Shown here piece by piece: positions 8,041-17,085 of a stretch of DNA of 64,000 nt. The position numbers were made by a program, and so were the translations under genes. Under the pieces are notes generated by a model. It was not told the DNA's origin. It saw nothing but the letters and a program-made list of their open reading frames with translations, and did not search any database. Numbering within the stretch: the first letter of the stretch is position 1; every line of letters starts with the position of its first letter. The DNA comes from CAZOOA01 sp964581355 (GTDB taxonomy: Bacteria > Bacillota > Dethiobacteria > DTU022 > UBA8154), in assembly GCA_964581355.1 (NCBI GenBank), contig CAZOOA010000004.1, forward strand, positions 26,767 through 90,766. Direction: 5' to 3'.

Positions 8041-9462
8041 GTGCGCACTGTTAGATTTTTACTACTGATTGGCCTGGTTCTGGTAATGGGTCTGTTTTCC
8101 TTTACTGCTGCCGGTGCCCGGGAAAACCCGGAAGCACTGCAGATCCAAGTTGACGGGGTGACACTGGATCCCGATGTGCCGCCGATTATTGAGGAAGGTC
8201 GTACCCTGGTGGAGATGAGATCTGTATTTGAGGCCCTGGGGGCCCACCTGGACTGGGATGAGGAAACACGAACAGTTACTGCCATAAAAAATGACCTGGA
8301 AATATCGCTGACTATTGATGAAACAATGGCCCTGGTCCAGGATGAACCACACGAACTGGAAGTGCCGGCGCGGCTGGTTGAAGGACGCACAATTGTTCCC
8401 GCCCGCTTTGTTGCAGAATATTTGGGGGCTTTAGTGGACTGGGACGAAGCCACAAGGACGGTAAGCATTACCACAACGGTAAAAGAGCCGGAAATTATTC
8501 CTAAACAGGAGATCGATGAACTGCCGAAAACCATAGAAAACTGGATTGAATACTCAAAAACCACCTGGTTGGCCCAGGAAAAGTCTTATGAAGGCAACCT
8601 ATATATCCTGGTTACCTATGGCGAACAACGAACAGGGGGCTACGTTGTCGATATCAAGGAAGTAGTCGAGCATGAAGACGAAATCATTGTCACTGTTCAA
8701 TTCCAGGACCCGGCTGAAGATGAAGGAGTAATATTTGCTCTGACGTACCCCTATGATCTTTATGTCATCGAAGACACAGATAAACCCGTCAAATACCAGG
8801 CAAAAGGGGCCCAGGAGTATGTGCCGATACTACGGGACATTGATTGGCTGCGGCCCATAGTAGCTGAATCGGAGGGGATTAAAGTTTTTGAGCCGGCACC
8901 AGAAACAGCTGTGCCTGCAACATTTACTGTAAAAGGTGTGGCCAATGTTTTTGAAGGAACCGTGCTGTATCGGCTCTTAGATGAAGCAGGGCAGGAGTTG
9001 GACAGTGGCTTTACCAGCGGTGCCATGGGCGACTGGGGCTACTTTGACCCCGCAGTGCATATTCCCGAACAAGTGGAAACAGGGGAAAAGCTCCTGCTGG
9101 AGCTGTATACAAAAAGCGCCAAGGACGGCAGCATCCAGGACCTGATTGAGATTGAGTTGGAAAAAACGGCCGGAAGCGCTTTTGCACCGGATATGGAAGT
9201 CCCGGAAAACGTTGAGGCTGGCGAAGATTTTGATGTGACTTACTCCATCAAAAATAGGGGTTCAGAAGCAGGTGAACAGGAGATTGAAGGACTCATAACC
9301 GCAGATGACGTCCTGGTCAAAGAATGGACAGAAACTGTCAACCTGGAACCTGGGGAAACCTGGACCCACACGGAAACGTACAACGCTGATGCAGAAAGGT
9401 TCCAGTTTGAGCTGAAAACTGATCATGCAACCAACCGGGAAATGCTTTTCGTTACCATTTAA
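8041..9462 (+). CDS. Secreted copper-amine-oxidase-N / Gmad2 domain protein
   Basis: About 473 aa, exported. The start GTG at 8041 is preferred to the ATG at 8035 because GGAGGG (8029-8034) directly abuts that ATG but is 6 nt before the GTG. A signal peptide (VRTVRF then a hydrophobic stretch to about residue 24, ending AGA) is followed by two copper-amine-oxidase N-terminal repeats (about residues 35-145), a common wall or protein-interaction module in Clostridia that is not itself an oxidase. A central region of about 130 aa is unassigned. A Gmad2-like immunoglobulin fold (about 285-375) and a C-terminal CARDB-like beta domain (about 385-473) follow. Substrate is unknown; role at the cell surface is inferred from domains. 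Confidence 0.75.
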   Translation: MRTVRFLLLIGLVLVMGLFSFTAAGARENPEALQIQVDGVTLDPDVPPIIEEGRTLVEMRSVFEALGAHLDWDEETRTVTAIKNDLEISLTIDETMALVQDEPHELEVPARLVEGRTIVPARFVAEYLGALVDWDEATRTVSITTTVKEPEIIPKQEIDELPKTIENWIEYSKTTWLAQEKSYEGNLYILVTYGEQRTGGYVVDIKEVVEHEDEIIVTVQFQDPAEDEGVIFALTYPYDLYVIEDTDKPVKYQAKGAQEYVPILRDIDWLRPIVAESEGIKVFEPAPETAVPATFTVKGVANVFEGTVLYRLLDEAGQELDSGFTSGAMGDWGYFDPAVHIPEQVETGEKLLLELYTKSAKDGSIQDLIEIELEKTAGSAFAPDMEVPENVEAGEDFDVTYSIKNRGSEAGEQEIEGLITADDVLVKEWTETVNLEPGETWTHTETYNADAERFQFELKTDHATNREMLFVTI

Positions 9463-9488
9463 GATTATTCTTTACCAGCTAACAGCAA

Positions 9489-9545
9489 AGGAAGGCGTGG
9501 GTGATGCCGGCAAAAAGCAAACCCTCACGCCTTCCTGGTAGTTTT
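9489..9545. terminator. Bidirectional terminator between convergent genes
   Basis: AGGAAGGCGTG near 9489-9499 pairs with CACGCCTTCCT near 9526-9536, with a T-rich tail (GGTAGTTTT) on the + side. It sits between the convergent Gmad2-domain gene and the acetate-transporter gene. Confidence 0.7.
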
Positions 9546-9563
9546 AACGAGATCCTGGACGCC

Positions 9564-10202
9564 TTAAAACTTATACGGGCTGGTAGGATCGGTCGAAGGA
9601 ATCCGGATTCTAAACAGAGGTGTTCCCGTAGGCAGCATTACTCGCTCATAGGCATTATTCAATACCAGGGCTGAAGCAGTGTAAACCGCGAACATTCCTG
9701 CAATCAAAAGAGCATAACCTGCAACAATGGGTGCCCAAGCGCCTGTCACAACACCCAGGTCCATCAGCGCGATCAAGGGAACTGCTATATCCAGCGACAG
9801 AACGACAAAAAGCAGGGAAAGCGGGCTTTTAAAATAGGCCGGCGTCCACATAAGAAGTGATACGGCCAGGGGGAGCCAGGCCCAACCACTAATATGAGGG
9901 TCGGTTACCCAGCCATACATTCCGGCAAAATAGTTGAAAATCATCTCCAGCCCGGTAACCAACATGAAAAATGCAGAGAAGAAAAGAAAGATATTGCCTC
10001 CTGTCTTGTTGCCTTTTAGCAGTTCAAGCACACCCACTACTACCTGAATTACGAAGCCACCTAAAAGCCAGAGACCCATTAAGATGTAAGCGCTTTGATC
10101 AACTCTTCCTGTAAGGTAGGCAAAAAAAATAAAAGTGGCCATTGCCAGTGCTACCAGTCCCGCCGGGCCAGGATTTGCCCAGCCATTTCCATGTCCAGAA
10201 AT
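9564..10202 (-). CDS. AceTr-family acetate transporter, apparent ATT start
   Basis: Membrane protein of the AceTr (GPR1/FUN34/YaaH, SatP) family, predicted with six membrane helices. These proteins carry acetate or succinate with protons. The family signature NPGPAGL lies upstream of the first ATG (10142): reading back in frame gives GWANPGPAGLVALAM without a stop. The only start-like codon after the upstream in-frame TGA (10209-10211) is ATT at 10200-10202, which sits 8 nt after an AAAGGGTG ribosome site. The gene is therefore drawn from 10202, giving 212 aa, close to family length. An ATG start at 10142 would remove the substrate-pathway motif. A sigma-54 type promoter lies about 140 bp upstream. 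Confidence 0.72.
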   Translation of the reverse strand: MSGHGNGWANPGPAGLVALAMATFIFFAYLTGRVDQSAYILMGLWLLGGFVIQVVVGVLELLKGNKTGGNIFLFFSAFFMLVTGLEMIFNYFAGMYGWVTDPHISGWAWLPLAVSLLMWTPAYFKSPLSLLFVVLSLDIAVPLIALMDLGVVTGAWAPIVAGYALLIAGMFAVYTASALVLNNAYERVMLPTGTPLFRIRIPSTDPTSPYKF

Positions 10203-10338
10203 TTTTCTTCACCCTTTCAAATTAATATAATGTGTTGTTGATGATTGGCATTACTGTTTTTGGGCTCAACTATCACCTCCGTTCTTTTACCGGTAATTCC
10301 TAGCTTTATTATATGAAAATACATTCAAAATTTAATAT

Positions 10339-10354
10339 TGCAAATATCATGCCA
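10339..10354 (-). promoter_or_regulatory. Sigma-54 promoter of the acetate transporter
   Basis: On the minus strand the sequence TGGCATGATATTTGCA matches the sigma-54 consensus TGGCAYG-N4-TTGCA exactly, with GG and GC in the -24/-12 spacing. It points to the AceTr gene, about 135 nt before its start. An enhancer-binding activator would be needed; none is encoded in the window. Confidence 0.75.
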
Positions 10355-10404
10355 TTAAAACACTGCAAAAAAAGCGATGATTTCGACACTTATAGACAAA
10401 TTTA

Positions 10405-10430
10405 GTGCTTTTTTTCGATAAAAAAAACAC
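10405..10430. promoter_or_regulatory. Palindrome upstream of the sigma-54 promoter, possible activator site
   Basis: An imperfect 26-bp palindrome with GTGC(T)7CGAT(A)8CAC form lies 51-76 bp upstream of the sigma-54 promoter, a position used by enhancer-binding proteins. A second segment with TCGAAATCATCGC lies just downstream of it (10373-10386). The binding protein is unknown. Confidence 0.4.
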
Positions 10431-10699
10431 TTTCCGATGACAATCTCCATCCATCCGATGCGTAATTACATCAATCAGTTGCCTGCCTGCAGCCTTACCT
10501 TTCCATCCCTGGCAGATTGGCCGACAAACAAGCAGTCAAAATGTTGCTCAATACATACGCATGATACAAGCGCCTTATTCAGTTGATGTCATATTGCATC
10601 GATTAAGAGCGGCTATGAGCATTGTCCGGTTCATGCTGCCCTTGCACTGTTGCCTGGATATAATTCTAAGCATGCTCAAGCGGAACAGCACTGGATGCA
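10431..10699. other. Intergenic region without a recognised gene
   Basis: These 270 bases follow the stop of the PAS-PP2C-HATPase gene (minus strand). A short open frame on the + strand (10561-10803) runs into that gene, has no ribosome site and no recognisable product. No convincing terminator hairpin was found. Confidence 0.5.
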
Positions 10700-12685
10700 T
10701 TACCGATGTAGAAACACGGCCCGGTTCCCTCGATCATTATAGAATAATTTCTCACCGCACATTTTTGTCAGAGGAATTCCGCGCCCACGTTCGCTGTCAT
10801 TAATTAGTTCTAAAGGACTATACAATTCTTCTCGCCAATTGAACCCGTCCCCTTCGTCCTCTACAGCAGCATAGAGATATTGCCCGGTAATGGAAAGTTC
10901 GAGATACACTTTTTTCCCCGGGTCAAACTTATTGCCGTGCTCGATAGCGTTGGCCACCAGTTCATGCAATCCGATGAAGAACAGTTCCGCTTCATCCTTG
11001 TCAGGCATTAGTTCAAAAAGCGTTTTTCGTAAGCGGTCCAATTCGTGCAGTTCGCTATTCAATTCCAGGGAATAGGACTTGCCCGCATGGCCGTTCACCT
11101 GAAAAACAAGCAGGGTTATGTCATCGTTGTTATTTGATGCATCGGGGCAACCCAGCTCCCTGAAATGTTCATTAATGGCGCGCACAGCCATTTCCGGGGG
11201 TAAATGACCTTTATCTTCTATTGCATTTTTCAATGGTATTTCATAATCATCTTCATAGCCACTTTGCTCTACCAGTCCATCGGTAGTAAAAAACAGGGTT
11301 GTACCGGGTGATATTTGTAAATGGTCTTCTGTCAGTTCCAGCAGTTCAGGTGATACTGCCGAGGAAATCGGCAGTCCCTGGCTGATCAGTTCTTTGATCG
11401 TTTCGTTTTCCAGCCGAGCCAGAGGGGGCACATGAAAACCGGCACCGGTATAACTCAGCACCTTGGTTTGCAAATCCAAAACCGCCAAAAAGATACAGAT
11501 AAAATAATCGTCAGGATAGGATTCCTGGTAATATAGCTTTGAAAGGTGATGTAAAATGTTATCGGGACTTATTTCTTCTTCTGGAACAAGAGCGAGGAAA
11601 CTATTAATCGTGTTCTTAACAAAGACACTGAGCATGGCACTATCCAGGCCGTGACCTGAGACGTCAGAGAGATAAAAAACAAGCTTGTCACCTATTTGTA
11701 TAACATCGTAAAAGTCTCCGCCGATTTTTTGAGCCGGCTGGTAATAGGCGCTCATGGATATTCCTTCAATTTGGGGGAGGGTTGCAGGAAGAGTCCGCTC
11801 ATGTATTTCCCGGGCTTTGTCCATTTCTTGATCGAGGTGCCGGTAGAGTGATTCCAGTTCTTGAGCATAATCGGCAATTTGCTGCTCAGCCTGTTTTCGC
11901 TCAGTGATGTCCAGGGCGATCAGCACGATGCCTTCGATTGTCCCTTGATAGCTGCGCCTGGGTGCCAGGGAAAGGTGCACCTCTACAGGGGAACCGTTTT
12001 TCCTGGAGCAGGAAAGCTCCAGGTCGTAAATTACCTTTCCTTTGACAGCTTTTTCACAGGATTTCTGCAAGGTTCCATATTGATCTTCCAGGAATGAAGA
12101 GATCTTCTTGTCCAGAACTATTGCTTCCGGCCAGCCCAGCAGCCTCTCTGCAGCAGAGCTCCAGCTCTTAATCCGGAAATCCTTATCAAGGGAGATAACG
12201 GTGACGGGAGAAGCATGAATAATGGTTCGATATTTTTCCCCTATTTCCAGCAGCGCTTTTTTTGTATTTTCCTGGTTGGTCACATCAATACCGGTTAAAA
12301 CATGGTAATATGCAGCACCATCTTCCGCTTCCAGGGCATTGTATTTCCAGTAGATCGTTAACACATACCCTTTTGGAGTAAATAGCTGCGTCTCCACTTC
12401 CAGGGGGTATTGTGCCGGGTCCAACAGGTTAAAAAATTCTTTGTAGAGCTCCTTTTCTTCAAGCTGGCAGAAAACATCCCAGTAGTTTTTTCCCCTGGCT
12501 TCTTCCCAGGTGAGATCCGTTACATATTCACAAGCCTTGTTATAGTAAACAATCTGTCCCTGTTGATCGAGGATGACAATAAGGCAGTCAATAAAGTCAC
12601 TGATCACAGAAAAAAAATGCTGCTCTTTTCCCAGGCACAGCTTTCTATACTGGATGCTTTTTCTAATTTTTTCTATTTCTCTCAT
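10700..12685 (-). CDS. PAS-PAS-PP2C phosphatase with C-terminal HATPase (RsbU/RsbW-like)
   Basis: 661-aa cytoplasmic regulator. Two PAS domains (about residues 30-140 and 150-265) are followed by a coiled coil and a SpoIIE/RsbU-type PP2C phosphatase domain (about 295-505) with metal motifs GGDFYD (322-327), DVSGHG (341-346) and a late NNDDITLLV. A C-terminal HATPase domain of the RsbW/SpoIIAB type (about 530-655) carries ELVANAIEHGN and GRGIPLTKM. One chain thus joins the phosphatase and kinase-like activities of a partner-switching circuit. The start ATG at 12685 is preferred over one 60 bases upstream because AAAGGAG precedes it. The histidine-kinase gene ends 78 bases upstream. A free STAS protein, the likely class of substrate, is encoded at 26837-27148. 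Confidence 0.85.
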   Translation of the reverse strand: MREIEKIRKSIQYRKLCLGKEQHFFSVISDFIDCLIVILDQQGQIVYYNKACEYVTDLTWEEARGKNYWDVFCQLEEKELYKEFFNLLDPAQYPLEVETQLFTPKGYVLTIYWKYNALEAEDGAAYYHVLTGIDVTNQENTKKALLEIGEKYRTIIHASPVTVISLDKDFRIKSWSSAAERLLGWPEAIVLDKKISSFLEDQYGTLQKSCEKAVKGKVIYDLELSCSRKNGSPVEVHLSLAPRRSYQGTIEGIVLIALDITERKQAEQQIADYAQELESLYRHLDQEMDKAREIHERTLPATLPQIEGISMSAYYQPAQKIGGDFYDVIQIGDKLVFYLSDVSGHGLDSAMLSVFVKNTINSFLALVPEEEISPDNILHHLSKLYYQESYPDDYFICIFLAVLDLQTKVLSYTGAGFHVPPLARLENETIKELISQGLPISSAVSPELLELTEDHLQISPGTTLFFTTDGLVEQSGYEDDYEIPLKNAIEDKGHLPPEMAVRAINEHFRELGCPDASNNNDDITLLVFQVNGHAGKSYSLELNSELHELDRLRKTLFELMPDKDEAELFFIGLHELVANAIEHGNKFDPGKKVYLELSITGQYLYAAVEDEGDGFNWREELYSPLELINDSERGRGIPLTKMCGEKLFYNDRGNRAVFLHR

Positions 12686-12763
12686 GAAAAGATTGCTCCT
12701 TTGATTATCAAAAGTTATGGTACAATAAAAAACAACTGCTTCCACCCGGATGATTGACCGGGA

Positions 12764-15115
12764 TCAGCCGATTATTTGATAAACGAGTTTAGACAACTCT
12801 CCAATCGTAAAAGGTTTCTTGAGCATCCCTTTAAAGCCATGGTCCTGATAATTGGCTGTGACCGGATCATTGGAATAGCCGCTAATTACAATAGCCTTAA
12901 TCTCTGGGTCATTTTTTTTTAGTTCGCTAATTGTCTGTTTGCCTCCCAGGCCGCCCGGAATCGTCAAGTCCATGATTACAAGATTAAAGGGCTGCTCATT
13001 ATTCAGGGCATAAAGATATTTATCAATGGCTTCCTTGCCGTCCCTGGCTAAAACAACTTCATAGCCCAGGGCTGATAATGCCTCGCTGGTCACAGAAAGC
13101 AAATCTTCATCATCATCCATAACCATTATTCTTCCTGTTCCTTTGAAAATGCTATCTTTCAAAGCCATGCTTGCTTCAGGACCTGTAATGGCAGGAAGAA
13201 AAATATAAAAGGTGGTTCCCACACCCATCTCCGTTTCTACATGGAGATAACCACCGTGGTTTTTCACAATGGAATACGCGGTGGCTAAACCCAGGCCCCG
13301 GCCTTTATCTTTGGTGGTAAAGAATGGATCGAATATCTTGGGTAGGAATTTTTCAGGAATGCCGGTACCTTCATCTTTGATGTATATTTTAACGTATTGG
13401 CCTTCCTTTAAAGGCGTGAACGTGCTCCAGCCTTCCCCCGAAAGGGTAACATTTTCAGCACCTATCTCGATGACACCACCTTCGGGCATCGCCTGAACTG
13501 CATTAAGCGCAATGTTGTTTAATACCTGGCTAAACTGCCCCTGATCGACTTCGACCAGGTGCAGGTCTTCTGCAACAGCAAAGCTTGGACGTATTTTTGA
13601 CCCGCTTAATGTAAATTTGATATCTTCAAAGATCAGCTGCCTGATGGAAACCTTTTGTTTTACAGGCGCTCCTCCTTTGGCAAAGGTAAAAAGCTGGTTG
13701 GACAGATCCTTGGCCCGCATGGTGACTTTTTCCATGTTATCCAGCTTATCCACCATTTTCGCCAGGTCATTTTTGTACAGCCTGGCCAGGTTGATATTGC
13801 CTAAAAGGGTGGCCAAATAATTATTAAAATCATGGGCAATCCCGCCGGCCATCAGGCCAATGGATTCCAGTTTGTCGGCTTTGAGTATTTCCTGCTCCAT
13901 TTTTTTTGTTTCTGTAATATCAGTCATTAAGCCTAATACAGCCGAACGTTCTTCCCAGTCAATAATATCTGAGCTTTTGGAGATGATTTTGGTGCTCCCA
14001 TCCCCAGCTATCAGCCTGAAAGTAAACGGGTTCTCATCTTTTTCGCCTTTTAACCTTTTCTCCTTCTGCTTCATAACAACATTTATATCGGTGGGGTGAA
14101 TAAAATCAGTAATAGGGACCGATAGCAGCTGTTCGGCAGGGCGAGCAAAAATTTGTTCCGCCTTTGGGTTGGCAAATTTAATTAAATTGTCCTGGACAAC
14201 AATAATGGCTTCCGTGGCATTATTTACCAGTGAACGGTACCTTTCTTCGCTTTTCAGCAGGGCTTTTTCCGTGCGGATGCGTTCACTAATCTCAACCTGG
14301 AGTTTTTCGTTAGCCCGGGCCAGTTCCGATGTACGCTCAGCCACTTTATGTTCCAGTTCGTCCAGGGCTTCCTGAAGCGCTTCATAGGCTCTTTTCCGCT
14401 CACTGATATTTTCGATCAAGACAATCACTTCGTTTTCGTTAAGCAGAGAAAAGCGAGTTTCAAAATGCAAATTCTCTTCAGGAACCTGCAAAGAATAATT
14501 TATCACGGTCAAATCTTTCGTTGTCAGAGTATTGTTGATCGCTTCAACAAATCTATCGGCAACATGCTGGGGCAGGACATCCTTAACATTTTTCCCTAAA
14601 TATTCATGTGACGGCATATAAAGCTTATTATCATCAGGAATAGCCACGGCATCTAACAAGTTGCCTTCCCTGTCATACCGCAAAACCAAATCGGGAATCG
14701 ATTCCAGGATTGAATTTAAATAGCTTATTGATTGGTTAAGCTCATCTTCTACTTGCTTTCTTTCAGAGATATCAAGAAAATAAGCGATGATGTTTAACGG
14801 CGCCCCATCTTCTTCTGCATAAACCATCGTTGCAGAAAAATGTACATGCCTAGAGGAACCATCCACTCTCCGGGCCACCAGCTCCCCTTCATAGCTTCCT
14901 TGTTCAAAAACAGCTTCATAAACGGCATAAGCCTGTTTTTTATCAACCCAAAAATCCAGAGAGGAGCGGCCTAATACCTCACCTGGATGCTCATAGCCCC
15001 ACAGGCGTAAAAAGGCAGGATTTATGTAAGAAAGATTTCCTTTCAGATCGGTCATGGCAATGGCATTAATTGAGGATTTGATCGCTTTGAACAATAATCG
15101 GTACCAATCGGACAT
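12764..15115 (-). CDS. PAS hybrid histidine kinase with C-terminal receiver
   Basis: 783-aa soluble hybrid sensor kinase. It has PAS domains at about residues 8-125, 130-245 and 285-405, with a coiled coil between the second and third. The HisKA box GGIAHDFNN places the phospho-accepting histidine at 428. The HATPase domain (about 515-640) has an N box, DEGTGIP and GRGLGLA motifs. A receiver domain (about 660-783) has acidic MDDDED, the phosphoacceptor aspartate at about 716 in VIMDLTIPGG, and a KKPF lysine. No membrane segment is present, so it senses cytoplasmic cues such as redox or small ligands. It precedes the PP2C-HATPase gene by 78 bases and may share its transcript. No DNA-binding partner is encoded nearby. 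Confidence 0.88.
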   Translation of the reverse strand: MSDWYRLLFKAIKSSINAIAMTDLKGNLSYINPAFLRLWGYEHPGEVLGRSSLDFWVDKKQAYAVYEAVFEQGSYEGELVARRVDGSSRHVHFSATMVYAEEDGAPLNIIAYFLDISERKQVEDELNQSISYLNSILESIPDLVLRYDREGNLLDAVAIPDDNKLYMPSHEYLGKNVKDVLPQHVADRFVEAINNTLTTKDLTVINYSLQVPEENLHFETRFSLLNENEVIVLIENISERKRAYEALQEALDELEHKVAERTSELARANEKLQVEISERIRTEKALLKSEERYRSLVNNATEAIIVVQDNLIKFANPKAEQIFARPAEQLLSVPITDFIHPTDINVVMKQKEKRLKGEKDENPFTFRLIAGDGSTKIISKSSDIIDWEERSAVLGLMTDITETKKMEQEILKADKLESIGLMAGGIAHDFNNYLATLLGNINLARLYKNDLAKMVDKLDNMEKVTMRAKDLSNQLFTFAKGGAPVKQKVSIRQLIFEDIKFTLSGSKIRPSFAVAEDLHLVEVDQGQFSQVLNNIALNAVQAMPEGGVIEIGAENVTLSGEGWSTFTPLKEGQYVKIYIKDEGTGIPEKFLPKIFDPFFTTKDKGRGLGLATAYSIVKNHGGYLHVETEMGVGTTFYIFLPAITGPEASMALKDSIFKGTGRIMVMDDDEDLLSVTSEALSALGYEVVLARDGKEAIDKYLYALNNEQPFNLVIMDLTIPGGLGGKQTISELKKNDPEIKAIVISGYSNDPVTANYQDHGFKGMLKKPFTIGELSKLVYQIIG

Positions 15116-15233
15116 AAATGTGCCTCCAAAATTTGTCGCATATTGTTTTTAACCAATTCTATCCTGTTGAGCTTAAATCCTTCTTTCATAAAAAAATAAC
15201 TTGCAAGGCAGCCCTTCGTTATGCTCAGCAAAA

Positions 15234-15283
15234 CAAAAAACAGGCGGTTAAAGCCATCCGCCTGCCTTTTTATTTTTTACCGT
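15234..15283. terminator. Bidirectional terminator after the S-layer gene
   Basis: CAGGCGG and CCGCCTG form a 7-bp stem with a 10-nt loop (15241-15264). On the minus strand it is followed by TTTTTTGTTTTG and on the + strand by TTTTTATTTTTT. It lies about 40 bases past the stop of the S-layer-homology gene. Confidence 0.8.
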
Positions 15284-15300
15284 TTTTCTTAACTAAAAAA

Positions 15301-16812
15301 TTAGAAAGTGATTTTCTCCCGGTCCAAATCACGATCCATTATTCGGGAGAGCAGAGTGCATGCCTCGGCGCGGGTTAGTGCTTTTTGCGGTTCAAACCCC
15401 CTGTCCGTCCCACGCATATAACCTTTTTCTACAGCTATGGCCACATGCTCTCTCAGAGAGGCAGAGATCTCTTCCCGATCTGGAAACTGGTTTAACAGAG
15501 TTAAGTCCGCGGATTCATCACCATACCCCTGGGCCTTAACGATAGCCACCGCTACATCTTCCCGAACTGCAACTTCTCCCGGAGCAAAGGTAAGATTGCC
15601 AGCACTGTCCCTGTAGCCTGTTAAATACTCCCGGGCTGACTCCACCACTTCATAGGCCCAGTGGTCGGTGCTGACATCGTCAAAAGTTGGAGTAGATGGT
15701 CTAATGGTTTCCAGCTGCAGAGTCAAAACCATAATTTTGGCAAATTCTGCCCGGGAAATTGTGTCGTTGGGGCGAAATGTTCCATCAGGATAACCGCTCA
15801 AAATGCCCAACCCCACCATCTCCATAATGTCATTATAGGCCCAGTGGTCCGGAGCAAGATCAGAAAAGCCCACAGGTGTTGCAGGTTGGGGCTCTGTTGG
15901 CTGGACGGGTTCCGCTGGCACATCGCCCACAGATAAAGTTCCACTGGCTGCCAGGAAGTTATAAGCACTGTCCATAAAAATCCGGAAATTGTACTGTCCT
16001 GGCGTATTGGGTGTTGTGATTTCGTAGGTTCCTGTTGTCTGTCCCCGGGTATAAACATAAGAGATGTAGGAGGTATTGGCGCTATCCTGTTTATAAAACC
16101 CAATCCAGGCATTGCTAATTGTAGACCCATTGTTGTATGTTGCAGTGACTTTTTGCCCGGGCCGGGCCTGGTAAGTGGAAAGTGAAATAGAGGGTTGGAA
16201 CTCACTAACGGTAAAAGGCTGACTCTTCCCTACCAGAGTGTATCCGCTGTCTAAAAAGATGCGAAATTCATACTGACCTGTCTCCCGGGGGGCATTTGTC
16301 GAATAACTACCCGAGGTGCCCGTCAAGTATTGGTAGTTTAGATACGATCTGTCCTCAGCCCCCACTTTGAACAGCCCTATCCAGGCATTGCTGAAAACAG
16401 GCGCATCGGAATAGTTGACAACGATTGTTTCTTCCGGCAAAAAACTGGCTTTGGAAACTTGAAATACAGGGTCATACTGGACTACCTGCAAATTTTGGCT
16501 GGTTGTCACTAAGGTATACCCGCTGTCTAAAAAAATCCTAAGGTTATACGAGCCCAACTCTTTGGGTGCCTTTACTTTGTATTCACCGTTTAAGTTTCTC
16601 AAATAAGAATAGTTTAGGTAGCTGGTATTGGCGCTGCCTGATTTAAACAACCCAATCCAGGCACTACCGCCGTCCGCAGCAGAGAAAGTGGCGACAATAT
16701 CTTCCCCCGGTCTGACTACAGGGGTCTGCACGTTGATTGTTGCAGCAAAAACAGGAATGGAGCCAAGAAGAAGCATAAATAATACTGCAAGAACCAAAAC
16801 CCTTTTTTTCAC
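15301..16812 (-). CDS. S-layer-homology surface protein with three Ig-like repeats
   Basis: 503-aa secreted protein. A signal peptide ending VFA (about residue 23) is followed by three repeats of about 95 aa, each with the pattern AWIGLFK/FYK, NTSYL-Y and G-Y-RIFLDSGYTLV, probably beta-sandwich modules. From about residue 320 come three SLH domains (GFSDLAPDHWAY, FDDVSTDHWAYE and a more diverged third with EHVAIAVEKGYMRG). SLH domains bind pyruvylated secondary wall polymer and anchor the protein to the cell surface. The start is a GTG at 16812 with GAGAGG upstream. The ligand of the repeats is not known. Confidence 0.85.
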   Translation of the reverse strand: MKKRVLVLAVLFMLLLGSIPVFAATINVQTPVVRPGEDIVATFSAADGGSAWIGLFKSGSANTSYLNYSYLRNLNGEYKVKAPKELGSYNLRIFLDSGYTLVTTSQNLQVVQYDPVFQVSKASFLPEETIVVNYSDAPVFSNAWIGLFKVGAEDRSYLNYQYLTGTSGSYSTNAPRETGQYEFRIFLDSGYTLVGKSQPFTVSEFQPSISLSTYQARPGQKVTATYNNGSTISNAWIGFYKQDSANTSYISYVYTRGQTTGTYEITTPNTPGQYNFRIFMDSAYNFLAASGTLSVGDVPAEPVQPTEPQPATPVGFSDLAPDHWAYNDIMEMVGLGILSGYPDGTFRPNDTISRAEFAKIMVLTLQLETIRPSTPTFDDVSTDHWAYEVVESAREYLTGYRDSAGNLTFAPGEVAVREDVAVAIVKAQGYGDESADLTLLNQFPDREEISASLREHVAIAVEKGYMRGTDRGFEPQKALTRAEACTLLSRIMDRDLDREKITF

Positions 16813-16862
16813 TTCTCATCTTTCCTCTCATATTTATTTTACTTATATTATAGTTAAGTGTG

Positions 16863-16890
16863 CAAAAAAAAACATCACCCTTTCGGGTGA
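16863..16890 (-). terminator. Terminator upstream of the S-layer gene
   Basis: On the minus strand TCACCC-GAAA-GGGTGA is followed by a run of nine T. It lies about 200 bases after the PAS-PP2C stop and about 50 before the S-layer start, so it ends the upstream transcript or attenuates the S-layer leader. The segment between (16900-17085) shows a CTCCAG...CTGGAG stem and repeat-like sequence but no recognised RNA. Confidence 0.75.
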
Positions 16891-17085
16891 TTTTTGCCTG
16901 AAACGATATATTTTTTTTCATTATACAGCCGCTACCTGCTTCTAGCCTCCAGCTTTGTATTTCAGCAATGTTCCCTTCTGGAGCCCGCTTAAACGACCGT
17001 GAAATGCCCTGCACCTTCCAACTTTTTTCTACAGATTCCCCCAACTTATTACATCCATGTTTCAAATGTAATTGCTTTAATTCGG

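Noticed and set aside
10561..10803. 80-codon + strand gene
   Set aside because: It overlaps the end of the PAS-PP2C-HATPase gene antisense, lacks a ribosome site and has no recognisable motif.
16664..17065. 133-codon frame on the minus strand before the S-layer gene
   Set aside because: It crosses the terminator at 16863-16890 and overlaps the start of the S-layer gene in another frame.
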